DNA of 55,857 bases, taken from DATDRS01 sp035291605 (GTDB taxonomy: Bacteria; Chloroflexota; Anaerolineae; Anaerolineales; UBA6663). Shown piece by piece: positions 36,801 through 44,385 of the stretch. The position numbers were made by a program, and so were the translations under genes. How positions within the stretch are numbered: the first letter of the stretch is position 1; each line of letters starts with the position of its first letter. The notes beneath the pieces are model-generated. The model was not told the DNA's origin. It searched no databases and saw nothing but the letters and a program-made list of their open reading frames with translations. Location: NCBI GenBank assembly GCA_035291605.1, contig DATDRS010000214.1, positions 1 through 55,857 of the forward strand, given 5' to 3'.

Positions 36801-39800
36801 CTTCGCGGCGACCAAAGGGGCAGTGTTTGTCACGCGGCCCGGCTCTCAGCGCCTGCAATTGCTGGCAGTGACCGGCGCGGACCCGATCCAGGTTGAGATC
36901 TTTGATCACCAGATCCGGCTGGAAGTCGGGCGCGGGTTAGCCGGCTGGGCGGCGGCGCAGCGCAAAGCGGCGATTGCCGTGGACGTGACCCGCGACCCGC
37001 ACTGGCTGCCGGTGCCCGGTTTCGACGACTGGGTCAGATCGAGCATCAGCATCCCGTTGATTGCCGGTGATGACCTGATGGGCGTCTTCACTCTCCACAG
37101 TAATCGCCGCAGCGCGTTTCACGCGGATCAGGTCCCGCTGCTGACGGCGGCGACGACCTCGGTCGCTGCGGCCCTGCAAAATGCGCGCCTGTACGCGGCC
37201 GAAACCCGCCGCGCCCGCGACTTGGCGCTCCTCAACGAGATCACGCGTACGGCCGTCGAAACCATTGACCTCCGGGAGATGCTCCAGAAGCTGGCCGACC
37301 GGATGGGCGAGCTGCTGAACGCCGATGCCTGCTATGTCACCTTGTGGGACGAGCGGCGGCAAATCCCGATACCGATAGCCGCTTTCGGCCCACAGCGTGA
37401 GAGCTACCCGGCGTTGCGCCCGGAGCCTGGCGAGGTGACTCTGACGGCCTCGGCGCTGCGGCTTGGGCATCCGATTGTCGTGGATGACGTGTTCAACTCG
37501 CCTTACCTCAGCCGGCGCGCGGCTGAGCTTTCGATGGCTTATTCCATGCTGGGGCTGCCGCTGGTCACCGGCGAGCAAAAATTGGGCGCGGTGATCGTCG
37601 CCTTTCACCAGCCGCATCACTTCAGCCCCGACGAAATTGCGCGCGCCGAACAGGCGGCCGGACAAATCGCGCTGGGGATTGAAAGAAGCCGGTTGTTTAC
37701 CGAGACTGCCGAAGCCCTCACCCGCGAGCAGCGTTTGAACGAGGTCTCCCGCACGATCAGCGGCGCGCTCGATATGCAAATTACCATTCAGAGCGTCGTG
37801 CGTCTGGCCGGTGAACTCGTCAGCGCCGACGCCGGCTCGCTGGCGGTCATTGCCTCCGACGGCGAGTCTCTGCTGCCCTACTACTTCAATGCCCCTGCGA
37901 ATTTGGTAAGTGCGCCGCCGATGCCCAAAGGCGCCGGCCTGGCCTGGCAGATTATTGAGACAGAGCGATCCGTTTTATTGGACGACTATGGCTCCCATCC
38001 GAACGCTTTGCCGGAGTGGGTCCAGGCGGGAGCGCAAGGCTTCCTCGGCGTCCCTATCGTTGCCGGGGAAGTGTGCCTGGGTGTGTTAGGATTGTTCCGC
38101 CTGAAGCCTGATCGGCGCTTCAACGAGCGCGATCGGGCGTTGATCGAGTCCGTCGGGCGGCAGGCCGGCGTTGTGATCCAGAACGCGCGCCTGTTCGAAG
38201 CCACGCGCCGCAACGCCGAGGAAGTGACTTCGGCGAGCGAGATTCTGAGGGCGCTCAACGCGACGACCGACGTGGCTCAGGCCTTTCCGGCAGTCGTCGC
38301 CGGCGTCAAGGCGATCACGGTCTGCGATCAGGTGAGTCTGGCGTTGATAGACGAGAGCCGGGAATACCTCACGATCGTCGCTCTCGAGCCGTATACCGAA
38401 ATAAGCTGGGGCGTCCGCGTGCGCCTGTCGGAGACTTCGACCACGCCCGACATCCTGGCCGGGCAGCCGCATCTCACTCCCGACTTGGCGGCTGAGCGTG
38501 ACCTGCCGCTTGAGCGCCGGCTCTACGAGGCCGGTTACCGGTCTCGCCTCAACCTGCCCCTGCGCGTCGGCGAGCAGGTGATTGGCATTCTCAATCTTGT
38601 CTGGGCGCGGCTGAACGGCTACGACCTGGCCCGCCTGCCCCTGCTCAGCCAGATCGCCGACGCGGTGGCCCTCGCCGTCGAGAAGAACCGCCTCTTCGCC
38701 GAGACCCATCGGCGGGCCTACGAGCTCGAAATCCTGGCTGAGGTCTCCACGGCGCTCCGCGTGGCGGAAAGCACCAGCGCCATTATGCAGATTATGCTGG
38801 CGCGCAGCCTGGCCATCTTCCACGCGGGGGTGGGGGCCGTTGCCGTGCCGACTTCCGAACCAGGCGCGCTCACAATGGCTTTAGAACAGGGCGCACCGGT
38901 CCCGCTGAGCAGTCAGATTTATCGCCTCGAGGATTCTATTTTCGGACACGTCTTCAGCACGGGTCAGCCTTATCTCGCGCCGAATCTGATGACCAACCCG
39001 TACACCCATGCCGATCTGAAAGAATGGGCTGAGGCTCAAGCCAATCCGCCAAGCATTCCGGCGATGTTCGCCCCCTTGCGGGCGGGCCAGGAGATCATCG
39101 GCGTCTTGTTCGTCGGCGACGTCACGCCGCGCCTCTTTACCGAAGTTGACCTGCGCCTGCTCAACGCGATTGCCGAAATTGCCGGCAGCGCGCTGCACCG
39201 CGCCGGCGTGCTCGAAACGCTGGAACAGCGCGTGGTCGAGCGGACGCGCGAGCTGGCCGAGGCCAACGAAAGGCTCAAAGAACTCGATCGGCTCCGGGAT
39301 CAGTTTGTGTCCAACGTCTCCCACGAACTGCGCACGCCGCTCACCAATATTAAACTGCACCTCGGCCTGCTCGAACGGCGCGGCCCCGAAGTCATGGATC
39401 GCTACGTGCCCATCCTCCAGCGTGAAACCGAGCGCCTGCGCAGACTGATCGAGGATCTGCTGGACATCTCGCGCCTGCGCGCGCAAATTTCACCGCTCAA
39501 GCGGGAACCGCTTCGGCTCGACAGTCTGCTGGCCGATATCGTCGCTATCCACGCCACGCGCGCCGAAGCCAAAGGTGTGAGCCTCAAGCACGACTTGAAT
39601 CCCGACGTCCCAGAGGTCGCCGCCGACCGCGCCCAGATCATCCAGGTCTTCACCAACCTCATCAGTAATGCTGTGGCGTACACTGCCGCCGGGGGGCGCG
39701 CGACCGTCGCCTCCTACCTCGACGTTCACGGAGGCATCCACGGCGTGGTCATCCGCTTTAACAACAGCGGCCCGGTCATCCCGCCGGAGGACCTGCAGCA

Positions 39801-39975
39801 TCTCTTTGAGCGCTTCTATCGTGGTCAAACCGGCTTCGCCTCGGGCGAACCGGGCACGGGCCTCGGCCTCTCGATCTGCAAAGACATCGTCGAACGGCAC
39901 GACGGTCACATTCAAGTGCAGAGCCGTGAGGGCGAGGGAACGACTTTCACCATGTGGCTGCCGCTCAAGGCCTGA
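30811..39975 (+). CDS. 3054-aa histidine kinase with sixteen tandem GAF-like domains
   Basis: A soluble sensor kinase with no membrane segment. About 95 polar, Pro/Ala-rich residues lead into sixteen consecutive GAF-like units of roughly 165-180 residues (about 100-2800), each ending in a helix of the AIENARLFE type that runs into the next. The kinase core is near the C-terminus: H-box VSNVSHELRTPLTNIKL with H2838, LISNAVAY (N-box), and GTGLGLSICKDIVERH (G2 box). It ends with MWLPLKA and has no receiver domain. GAF units 1-2 closely resemble units 7-8 (for example VEPNFY, QAALALQNARLF, SLELP), and units 2 and 3 resemble each other, which indicates growth by internal duplication. The partner regulator is not adjacent. 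Ligands are unknown. A GAF count one higher or lower is possible because some units are degenerate. Confidence 0.95.
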   Translation: MPSDPKTKAALSPDNSKPGASAPGPLPSASDQAEAQNIPAAAPSQDNGHSPQPWHHALSRQITKHFGDLEAVPQEWLAFLKDVNDAYQQAEVDREALESERQERQLAEAMRKVGASLTATLDFNAVLDRLLEEMERVIPYDSANVMRVDAEQGRVRIARTRGYEKFGARAAESVRDLEFEIAATPILKRLIETRQPVVIPDPWADPEWIRREPGGHVRSWAGAPIVVQGEVIALFAADKVEPNFYRPEHIKWLSLFAEQAALALQNARLFEAARQQAVELEVVRQANLTLTSHLELPDVLDAILRSTLEILPTAQDAHIFLYDGAQLAFGAALWADGRTDLPYSQPRSDGLTYTVARSGQPMVVSDMRRHPLTAQWEGAIISLPLKIGTRVVGVMNVAFDQPHLFPESELRILRSLGDQAAIAIENARLFATIEKRAAELEAVRQMSLNLASSLEPQAVLDTILQNVLKLAPEVHDAHIYLYQAQTGQLSFGAASWADGRRGNLYDEPRPNGLTYTVARSGEMLVIPELPTHPLFAGTRRARHGAIVGLPLKFGLSVVGVLNVAYSKPRHFDEAELHVLTLVADQAASAVAGTRLFEATRRQLQELTALHAAAVAGAEATSEEALIERATELIGATLYPINFGLLLLDEATGNLRVHPSYHDPSNPPQPQIIPAGQGIAWQAITTGQPQRVGNVTQASAYWAGSSPTRSGLCAPLRVGGRMIGVINAESDRAEAFTEADERLLVTFAGQLATAIEKMRLFEAEREQRERAETLQEVAATLNSVLDREQLLQIILEQLARVVNYDSAAVMLISGETLTVVAHRGFHTSRQIRAPYRLEKLEHIRQVLETRRPVIIPDTTADARWHALAGAEYIRCWLGVPLVVKEHVIGLINLDRETPEFYAERHAELAAAFANQAAVAIERLRLLEETQRREREMVTLLNVARVVSSTLDLKALTSQVAVAIAQALQMERCEISTYDPERRTITVRAIYDARGADYAAQIGVIWPLNDFPSVQRIMEDDEVLMMRTADSDADPAEMSRLNPLGVAAGLAFTVRAGGRAVGLVEVFSTDASREFTSADLRLARALADQVGVAIENARLFQAERDQRELAEALREVGAVLNATLDFDTLLDCLLDQVKRVAPCDAANVMVVKNQQVRLARLHGYEQFGLSPASLKTVSFDLATTANLRHMAETGQPLIVADTSLEPGWIGTEATPRLHSWAGAPIILPEGAVAFFSLEKVEPNFYQPDHAERLRAFASQAALALQNARLFAAQQQRAVELEAVRQTSLSLTSSLELPVVLEAILKGAFQLTRDARDAYIFLYHADGGERLTFGAMLWHDDRTQHIWAEPRPEGMTYTVARTGEMIVVPDSRGHPLFANSPADWGEAMLGLPLKIGRRVVGVMNIAYLHVREFPESELRALRLLADQAAIAIENARLFEESQRKTQELTGLYNTALAIGSVLDTEVLLQRLHEQVQQLLNPDTFAVILNHPAAHELEIALAVEYGQPLPPAHIPVTRGGFSSWVLTTRQPLLVGDVQVNPLPVETQYLTRPARSWLGVPLIARDRVLGVVSVQSSRLHAFGEADRRFLESIASQFAIALENAQLYAETQRRLVEQTLLYECTQDLLFTQDANEALARLSERIVRHLNATAIFYYVYDGDSHMARLDYQYARPEAAALDGRGLRVPLGGEWSVSDYAHTAQALQTRSPRVLHPGDFTLSPAERENLDQRSGQTVLIIPVALHDRAIGYFEVWDTRTERNYDQEDLRLLMTLATQSAAALENARLNAEVRTKATDLGRLYAAAQDMSASLELNVVLELLAKHLTEALDATSGYVQEVNWEEETLTILAEYWSEAASETERVSDLGRVYYLNDFPTISQTLTGGDVISFNVDSPGLTEPERAQLVEYGVKSALVVPVSFRERVLGEVEIWESRRIRNFTLAEHQLAQTLVRQAAGVIENAQLFKALTDEKRRLELLYNLSQSLATSLDPREVAMKAMDQICAAFAATKGAVFVTRPGSQRLQLLAVTGADPIQVEIFDHQIRLEVGRGLAGWAAAQRKAAIAVDVTRDPHWLPVPGFDDWVRSSISIPLIAGDDLMGVFTLHSNRRSAFHADQVPLLTAATTSVAAALQNARLYAAETRRARDLALLNEITRTAVETIDLREMLQKLADRMGELLNADACYVTLWDERRQIPIPIAAFGPQRESYPALRPEPGEVTLTASALRLGHPIVVDDVFNSPYLSRRAAELSMAYSMLGLPLVTGEQKLGAVIVAFHQPHHFSPDEIARAEQAAGQIALGIERSRLFTETAEALTREQRLNEVSRTISGALDMQITIQSVVRLAGELVSADAGSLAVIASDGESLLPYYFNAPANLVSAPPMPKGAGLAWQIIETERSVLLDDYGSHPNALPEWVQAGAQGFLGVPIVAGEVCLGVLGLFRLKPDRRFNERDRALIESVGRQAGVVIQNARLFEATRRNAEEVTSASEILRALNATTDVAQAFPAVVAGVKAITVCDQVSLALIDESREYLTIVALEPYTEISWGVRVRLSETSTTPDILAGQPHLTPDLAAERDLPLERRLYEAGYRSRLNLPLRVGEQVIGILNLVWARLNGYDLARLPLLSQIADAVALAVEKNRLFAETHRRAYELEILAEVSTALRVAESTSAIMQIMLARSLAIFHAGVGAVAVPTSEPGALTMALEQGAPVPLSSQIYRLEDSIFGHVFSTGQPYLAPNLMTNPYTHADLKEWAEAQANPPSIPAMFAPLRAGQEIIGVLFVGDVTPRLFTEVDLRLLNAIAEIAGSALHRAGVLETLEQRVVERTRELAEANERLKELDRLRDQFVSNVSHELRTPLTNIKLHLGLLERRGPEVMDRYVPILQRETERLRRLIEDLLDISRLRAQISPLKREPLRLDSLLADIVAIHATRAEAKGVSLKHDLNPDVPEVAADRAQIIQVFTNLISNAVAYTAAGGRATVASYLDVHGGIHGVVIRFNNSGPVIPPEDLQHLFERFYRGQTGFASGEPGTGLGLSICKDIVERHDGHIQVQSREGEGTTFTMWLPLKA

Positions 39976-40039
39976 GATGCGCTCAGCCTCTCCTCCTGCC
40001 AAAGGTTGTCCTTCCTCGTTTTTATCCTGACAAAAGCGG

Positions 40040-40045
40040 TATAAT
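40040..40045 (+). promoter_or_regulatory. -10 box before the SDR gene
   Basis: A perfect TATAAT 10 nt before the ATG, implying a very short 5' leader. No convincing -35 is seen. Confidence 0.4.
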
Positions 40046-40055
40046 TTCCCTGGCC

Positions 40056-40808
40056 ATGGAACTGGAAAATAAGGTTGCGCTTATCACTGGCGCCGGACGC
40101 GGCATTGGCCGCGCCCTGGCGTTTGGATTGGCGCGCGCCAGGGCGCGCGTGGCAGTGAACGATATTGATCCCGCGACCGCGCGGGATACTGCTTCCGCTC
40201 TATTAACGGCGGGTCATGTGAGCGAGGCATTCCCGGCTGATGTCGCCGACCCGTCCGGGATCGGCGCCTTGATGCAAGGCATTCTCTCTCGCTGGGGACG
40301 CCTCGACATCCTCATTAATAATGCGGGCGTTGAGCCGCACAGCACCCTCCTCGACCTGCCGCTCTCTGACTGGCAGCGCACTCTCGAGGTGAACCTCACC
40401 GGCTCCTTCCTCGCTTCGCAGGCCGCCGGGCGGGTGATGAAGGAGCAGGGCGGGGGGGTGATCGTCAATATCGCCTCGATTGCGGGCCGCGCCTCCGGCC
40501 TCCGCAACCGCGCCGCCTACGTCGCCTCCAAGACCGGCCTGATCGGCTTGACCCGCGAGTGCGCGCGCGAGTTTGCCGCCTACAACATCCGCGTCAACGC
40601 CGTGTGTCCCGGCGTCATCGTCACCGAAATGACCTCCCACCTGCGCCAGAACGAGCAGATGATGAAGAAATGGCTCGAGGACATCCCCCAGGCCCGCCTC
40701 GGTGAGCCGGAGGACGTCGTCGGCCTGGTCCTCTTCCTCTGCACCGACGCCGCGCGCTACATCACCGGTCAGGCGATTAATGTGGACGGGGGAAAAGTAA
40801 TGTGCTGA
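40056..40808 (+). CDS. Short-chain dehydrogenase/reductase (FabG-like)
   Basis: A 250-residue classical SDR, a cytosolic NAD(P)-dependent oxidoreductase. The start MELENKVALITGAGRGIGRA carries the cofactor motif GAGRGIG. ILINNAGVEPHS is the NNAG motif. The catalytic Ser is in NIASIAG (near 142), with Tyr155 and Lys159 in AAYVASKTG, and the C-terminus shows TGQAINVDGGKVM. The closest general type is 3-oxoacyl-ACP reductase, but the substrate is not determined by sequence alone. An upstream in-frame ATG exists but the extra residues match nothing, and the TATAAT 10 nt before the chosen ATG supports this start. It precedes the quinone cluster, 68 nt before ubiD, and could be cotranscribed. Confidence 0.94.
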   Translation: MELENKVALITGAGRGIGRALAFGLARARARVAVNDIDPATARDTASALLTAGHVSEAFPADVADPSGIGALMQGILSRWGRLDILINNAGVEPHSTLLDLPLSDWQRTLEVNLTGSFLASQAAGRVMKEQGGGVIVNIASIAGRASGLRNRAAYVASKTGLIGLTRECAREFAAYNIRVNAVCPGVIVTEMTSHLRQNEQMMKKWLEDIPQARLGEPEDVVGLVLFLCTDAARYITGQAINVDGGKVMC

Positions 40809-40813
40809 ATAAA

Positions 40814-40871
40814 GTGTCGAGATGTCAAAGTGTCGGCTGCGCCTCGACACCTGACACTCTGACACTTTGAC
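40814..40871. repeat. Two interleaved inverted repeats
   Basis: GTGTCGAG (40814-40821) pairs with CTCGACAC (40843-40850). GTCAAAGTGTC (40824-40834) pairs with GACACTTTGAC (40861-40871). The two stems cross each other, so they are mutually exclusive or form a pseudoknot. The segment fills the gap between the SDR and ubiD and ends just before the ubiD ATG. Confidence 0.6.
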
Positions 40872-40876
40872 ACTCT

Positions 40877-42337
40877 ATGAAAGACCTCCGCGAATTTCTC
40901 TCCTACCTTGAAAAGACCAACCAACTTGCCCGCGTCAAAACCCCGGTGAGCCGTGATCTCGAAATCACGGAAATCGCCGACCGGGTGATGAAAGGGCCGC
41001 AGGCGAAGAACAAGGCCCTTTTGTTCGAGAACGTCGAAGGCTTCGACATCCCGGTCGCCATTAATCTCTTCGGCTCCGAGGCGCGCATGGCCGCCGCCCT
41101 CGGCGTGGCCGAAGGCCTCGAAGAGCTCAACCACCGCCTCGCCAGACTCGTGGACTTCCGCCTCCCGCAAGGCCTCGGCCCGATGATTGACCGGGGCATG
41201 GATTTCCTGGGCGCGCTCAAATCCATCGGCCTCGGCCCGACGCTGGTCGGCAGGGGCGCGTGCCAGGAAGTCGTGATTACGGAGAACCTCAGCGTCAATC
41301 GCTTTCCTATTCTCAAGTGTTGGCCCGACGACGGCGGGCGGTTCATCACGCTGATGCAGGTCATCACGCGCGATCCGGCGAGCAAGGCGCGCAATGTGGG
41401 TCTGTATCGCGTGCAGGTGATTGACGACGCGCGTCTCATCGTCCATTGGCAGCGCCACAAGGGTGGGGCGGAGCACGAACGTAAAGCGCGGGAAGCCGAA
41501 AAACCGAAAATTCCCGCCGCGATTGTGCTGGGCGGCGACCCGGCCTCGATGTGGTGCGCTTCGGCACCGCTGCCGCCAAACATTGACGAATACCTCCTCG
41601 CCGGATGGCTGCGCGGCAAGCCCGTCGAGTTTGTGAAGTGCGTCAGCCAGCCGCTTGAAGTCCCCGCCCACGCGGAAATCGTCGTCGAAGGCTATGTGGA
41701 CCCGAACGAGCACCTCCCCGAGGGACCTTTCGGCGACCACACGGGCTACTACACCCCGGTCGAGTCGTTCCCGGTCTTTCACGTCACCGCCGTCACCCAC
41801 CGCCAGCGCCCGATTTACCCCACGACGATTGTCGGCGTGCCCCCAGTCGAGGACGTCTATATGGGCCGAGCCGCCGAGCGGTTGTTCCTGCCCCTGCTCC
41901 GCCTCTTTTTGCCGGAAGTGCTGGATTACCACATGCCGCCGGAAGGGGTGTTCCACAACCTGGTCATCGTCAAAATCAAGAAACGCTATCCCGGCCACGC
42001 GCGCAAGGTCATGTTCGGCATCTGGGGCCTGGGCCTGCTCATGCTGGCCAAGGCGATTGTCGTCGTGGACGAATGGGTGGACGTCCACGACCTGCGGCAG
42101 GTGGCGTGGCAGGCGTTAGGCAACGTGGATTGGAGCAAGGACATCGTGGTGGTCGAAGGCCCGGTAGATCACCTCGACCACGCCTCCTACCGTCACTCCT
42201 TCGGCGGCAAGATCGGCGTTGACGCCACCGCCAAAGGCCCAGACGAGGGCTACACGCGCGGCTGGCCGCCAGTGATTCGCATGAGCGAGGAGATAAAGAA
42301 GAGAGTGGATGAGAAATGGAAGGAGTTGGGACTTTGA
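40877..42337 (+). CDS. ubiD: UbiD-family decarboxylase (menaquinone type)
   Basis: A 486-residue prenylated-FMN-dependent decarboxylase. The start MKDLREFLSYLEKTNQLARV is typical of the family. Core features include NVGLYRVQ (cofactor-binding region), EGPFGDHTGYYTP with its acidic residue, TIVGVPP, and the C-terminal VVVDEWVDVHD. UbiD enzymes remove the ring carboxylate of 4-hydroxybenzoate or, in the futalosine route, of a naphthoate intermediate. The neighbours (two UbiA enzymes, MenG) support the menaquinone role. The enzyme needs prFMN from UbiX; only a fossil of ubiX is seen nearby, so a working copy must be elsewhere. Length is normal and no defect is seen. Confidence 0.95.
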   Translation: MKDLREFLSYLEKTNQLARVKTPVSRDLEITEIADRVMKGPQAKNKALLFENVEGFDIPVAINLFGSEARMAAALGVAEGLEELNHRLARLVDFRLPQGLGPMIDRGMDFLGALKSIGLGPTLVGRGACQEVVITENLSVNRFPILKCWPDDGGRFITLMQVITRDPASKARNVGLYRVQVIDDARLIVHWQRHKGGAEHERKAREAEKPKIPAAIVLGGDPASMWCASAPLPPNIDEYLLAGWLRGKPVEFVKCVSQPLEVPAHAEIVVEGYVDPNEHLPEGPFGDHTGYYTPVESFPVFHVTAVTHRQRPIYPTTIVGVPPVEDVYMGRAAERLFLPLLRLFLPEVLDYHMPPEGVFHNLVIVKIKKRYPGHARKVMFGIWGLGLLMLAKAIVVVDEWVDVHDLRQVAWQALGNVDWSKDIVVVEGPVDHLDHASYRHSFGGKIGVDATAKGPDEGYTRGWPPVIRMSEEIKKRVDEKWKELGL

Positions 42338-43211
42338 ACTAGTGCTCGCCCGTACCCGCATCTTCCTCGAAATGATCAAGTTCGAGCACACCGTGTTCGC
42401 GCTCCCATTCGCGTACCTGGGCATGTTGTTCGCGGCGGGCGGCTGGCCGGGTTGGTGGAAATTCGGATGGATCACGGTAGCGATGGCGGCGGCGCGCACG
42501 GCGGGCATGAGCCTGAACCGGCTGATTGACCGCCACATTGACGCGCGCAACCCGCGCACGGCCAATCGGCCCATCCAGATGGGCCATATTTCGGCGCGAT
42601 CTGTTGCCGCCGGCGCGGTGGTCTCGCTCGTCGTCCTCGGCCTCGCCGCGTGGCAGCTAAACCCGGTGGCTTTCCTGCTCTTCCCCGGCGCGCTCGTCTT
42701 TCTCGTGGGCTATGCTTACACTAAGCGCTTCACCTGGCTCTCGCACTTTATCCTCGGCTTCACCGACGGTCTCGCCCCGGCGGGCGCCTGGGTCGCCATC
42801 ACTGGGACCTTTTGGAAACCTTCCGACATTCCGGCCTGGCTGCTCCTCGCCGCGCTCACCGTGTGGATTGGCGGTTTCGACTTGATCTATGCCTGCCAGG
42901 ATGTGGACTTTGACCGCCGCGAGGGCCTGCATTCCATTCCCGTCCGGTTTGGGGTAGCATTTGCGCTCCGGCTGGCGCAGGTGTGTCATGCGCTCACAGT
43001 CGCGTTGCTGGCCGCGATCGGAGCGTGGTTTGGGCTGGGCTGGCTCTATTGGGCCGGGTGGACCGTCATCGCCGCGCTGTTTATCTGGGAACATTCGCTT
43101 GTCAAGCCAGACGATCTCTCAAAGGTGGATTTGGCCTTCTTCAACGTCAACGGTTACATCAGCCTGACGATTTTCGTGGCGGCGGTAGTGGCCGTTTGGC
43201 TGGCGGGGTGA
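42309..43211 (+). CDS. ubiA: UbiA-family prenyltransferase (4-hydroxybenzoate/MqnP type)
   Basis: A 300-residue membrane enzyme with about eight to nine helices that transfers a polyprenyl chain to an aromatic acid. The two Asp-rich motifs are present: NRLIDRHIDARNPRT and DVDFDRREGLHSIP. The spacing and the HSIP sequence are typical of the UbiA/MqnP branch that acts on carboxylated rings, fitting the adjacent UbiD. The ATG overlaps the end of ubiD by 29 nt. A GTG at 42342, 4 nt after the ubiD stop, is an equally reasonable start that would remove 11 residues; neither has a well-placed Shine-Dalgarno. Confidence 0.93.
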   Translation: MRNGRSWDFELVLARTRIFLEMIKFEHTVFALPFAYLGMLFAAGGWPGWWKFGWITVAMAAARTAGMSLNRLIDRHIDARNPRTANRPIQMGHISARSVAAGAVVSLVVLGLAAWQLNPVAFLLFPGALVFLVGYAYTKRFTWLSHFILGFTDGLAPAGAWVAITGTFWKPSDIPAWLLLAALTVWIGGFDLIYACQDVDFDRREGLHSIPVRFGVAFALRLAQVCHALTVALLAAIGAWFGLGWLYWAGWTVIAALFIWEHSLVKPDDLSKVDLAFFNVNGYISLTIFVAAVVAVWLAG

Positions 43212-43321
43212 TAAATTTACAGCGCCTGACGACCTCAGCCCGTTACACCCGAGGGCGCATCGCATGACATCCCTGGTAGACGCCATGCGTAACCTGGATT
43301 CGATAAACCTGGAGGAGACTT

Positions 43322-44335
43322 ATGAACATTGCCATGTGGGCTAAAGCTCTGCAAACCATCCCACGCATCGAAAAGCACGAATGGGATGGATTGGATATCG
43401 TATCGAAATTTCTCATTGCCTCGCGTTCCGGGGTGTTGATCATCACCTTCATCTCGGCGGGGTTAGCGGGCTTATTCGCTTACCGCGCCAGCCAATTTGA
43501 TCTGGGGCTGTGGCTCCTGCTCACCTTCGGCCTGCTGTTCGCGCACACCACCAACAACCTGCTCAACGACGCGACCGACTTTGTGAAGGGCGTGGACACC
43601 GACAATTACTATCGCGCCCAATACGGCCCGCAGACGCTGACGCACGGGTTCCTGACGATGCGCCAGCTGCTGACCTATGCCGCCGCGAGCGGTCTGCTCG
43701 CGTTGGCCTTCGGCGCGTATCTCATCTACCTGCGCGGCCCGATCGCCTGGGTTTTGCTCGGCTTGGGCGTGTTTTTCGTCTTGTTCTACACGTGGCCGCT
43801 CAAATATATCGGCCTGGGCGAGATCGCCGTAGTCATCGTGTGGGGCCCCTTAATGATCGGCGGCGGCTACTACGTCATCACCGGCCAGTGGGACTGGAAC
43901 GTGGTGGTAGCCGGTTTGCCCTATGCCCTCGGCGCGACGACCGTGATCTTCGGCAAGCACATTGACAAGTACGATAAGGACAGGGAGAAGGGGATTCATA
44001 CTTTGCCGGTGGTCATCGGCGAAAAAGCAGCGCGCTACACGGTGTTGGGGATGATGGCGGCGCAGTATGTCATTATGGCGTATCTCGTCTTTAGCGGGTT
44101 CTTCTCGCCTGTGGCGCTGGTCGTGTTCCTTGCGCTCAACTTCCTCGTCAATGCCTACAAGGTCTACCGCCATCCTAAGCCGGCCGAAGCTCCGGCTAGC
44201 TTGCCGCCGGGTGTGTGGCCGCTCTATTTTGTGGGCTTCTCGTTTGTACATAACCGCCGCTTTGGCCTGCTGTTCCTGCTGGGCCTCATCGGTGATCTGG
44301 CCTGGCGCGCTGTGTTTCCATCGCTCGTGCGCTAA
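43322..44335 (+). CDS. Second UbiA-superfamily prenyltransferase (MenA-like)
   Basis: A 337-residue integral membrane protein with about nine helices. The first Asp-rich motif is NNLLNDATDFVKGVDT and the second is GKHIDKYDKDREKGIHTLP, the pattern of the MenA/UbiA superfamily. GGAGGAG lies 5 nt before the ATG. It differs strongly from the UbiA gene just upstream, so it is not a recent tandem duplicate. It may act on the decarboxylated ring (MenA role) or on a different acceptor. Having two prenyltransferases beside one UbiD leaves the order of prenylation and decarboxylation open. Confidence 0.9.
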   Translation: MNIAMWAKALQTIPRIEKHEWDGLDIVSKFLIASRSGVLIITFISAGLAGLFAYRASQFDLGLWLLLTFGLLFAHTTNNLLNDATDFVKGVDTDNYYRAQYGPQTLTHGFLTMRQLLTYAAASGLLALAFGAYLIYLRGPIAWVLLGLGVFFVLFYTWPLKYIGLGEIAVVIVWGPLMIGGGYYVITGQWDWNVVVAGLPYALGATTVIFGKHIDKYDKDREKGIHTLPVVIGEKAARYTVLGMMAAQYVIMAYLVFSGFFSPVALVVFLALNFLVNAYKVYRHPKPAEAPASLPPGVWPLYFVGFSFVHNRRFGLLFLLGLIGDLAWRAVFPSLVR

Positions 44336-44385
44336 TTATTCGTGTCAACTTATGTCTGTGCGTGGACATACAAGGAGAAGAAGTA

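Noticed and set aside
40033..40045. CTGACA as a -35 for the SDR promoter
   Set aside because: The spacer to TATAAT would be only 7 bp, too short for a sigma-70 promoter.
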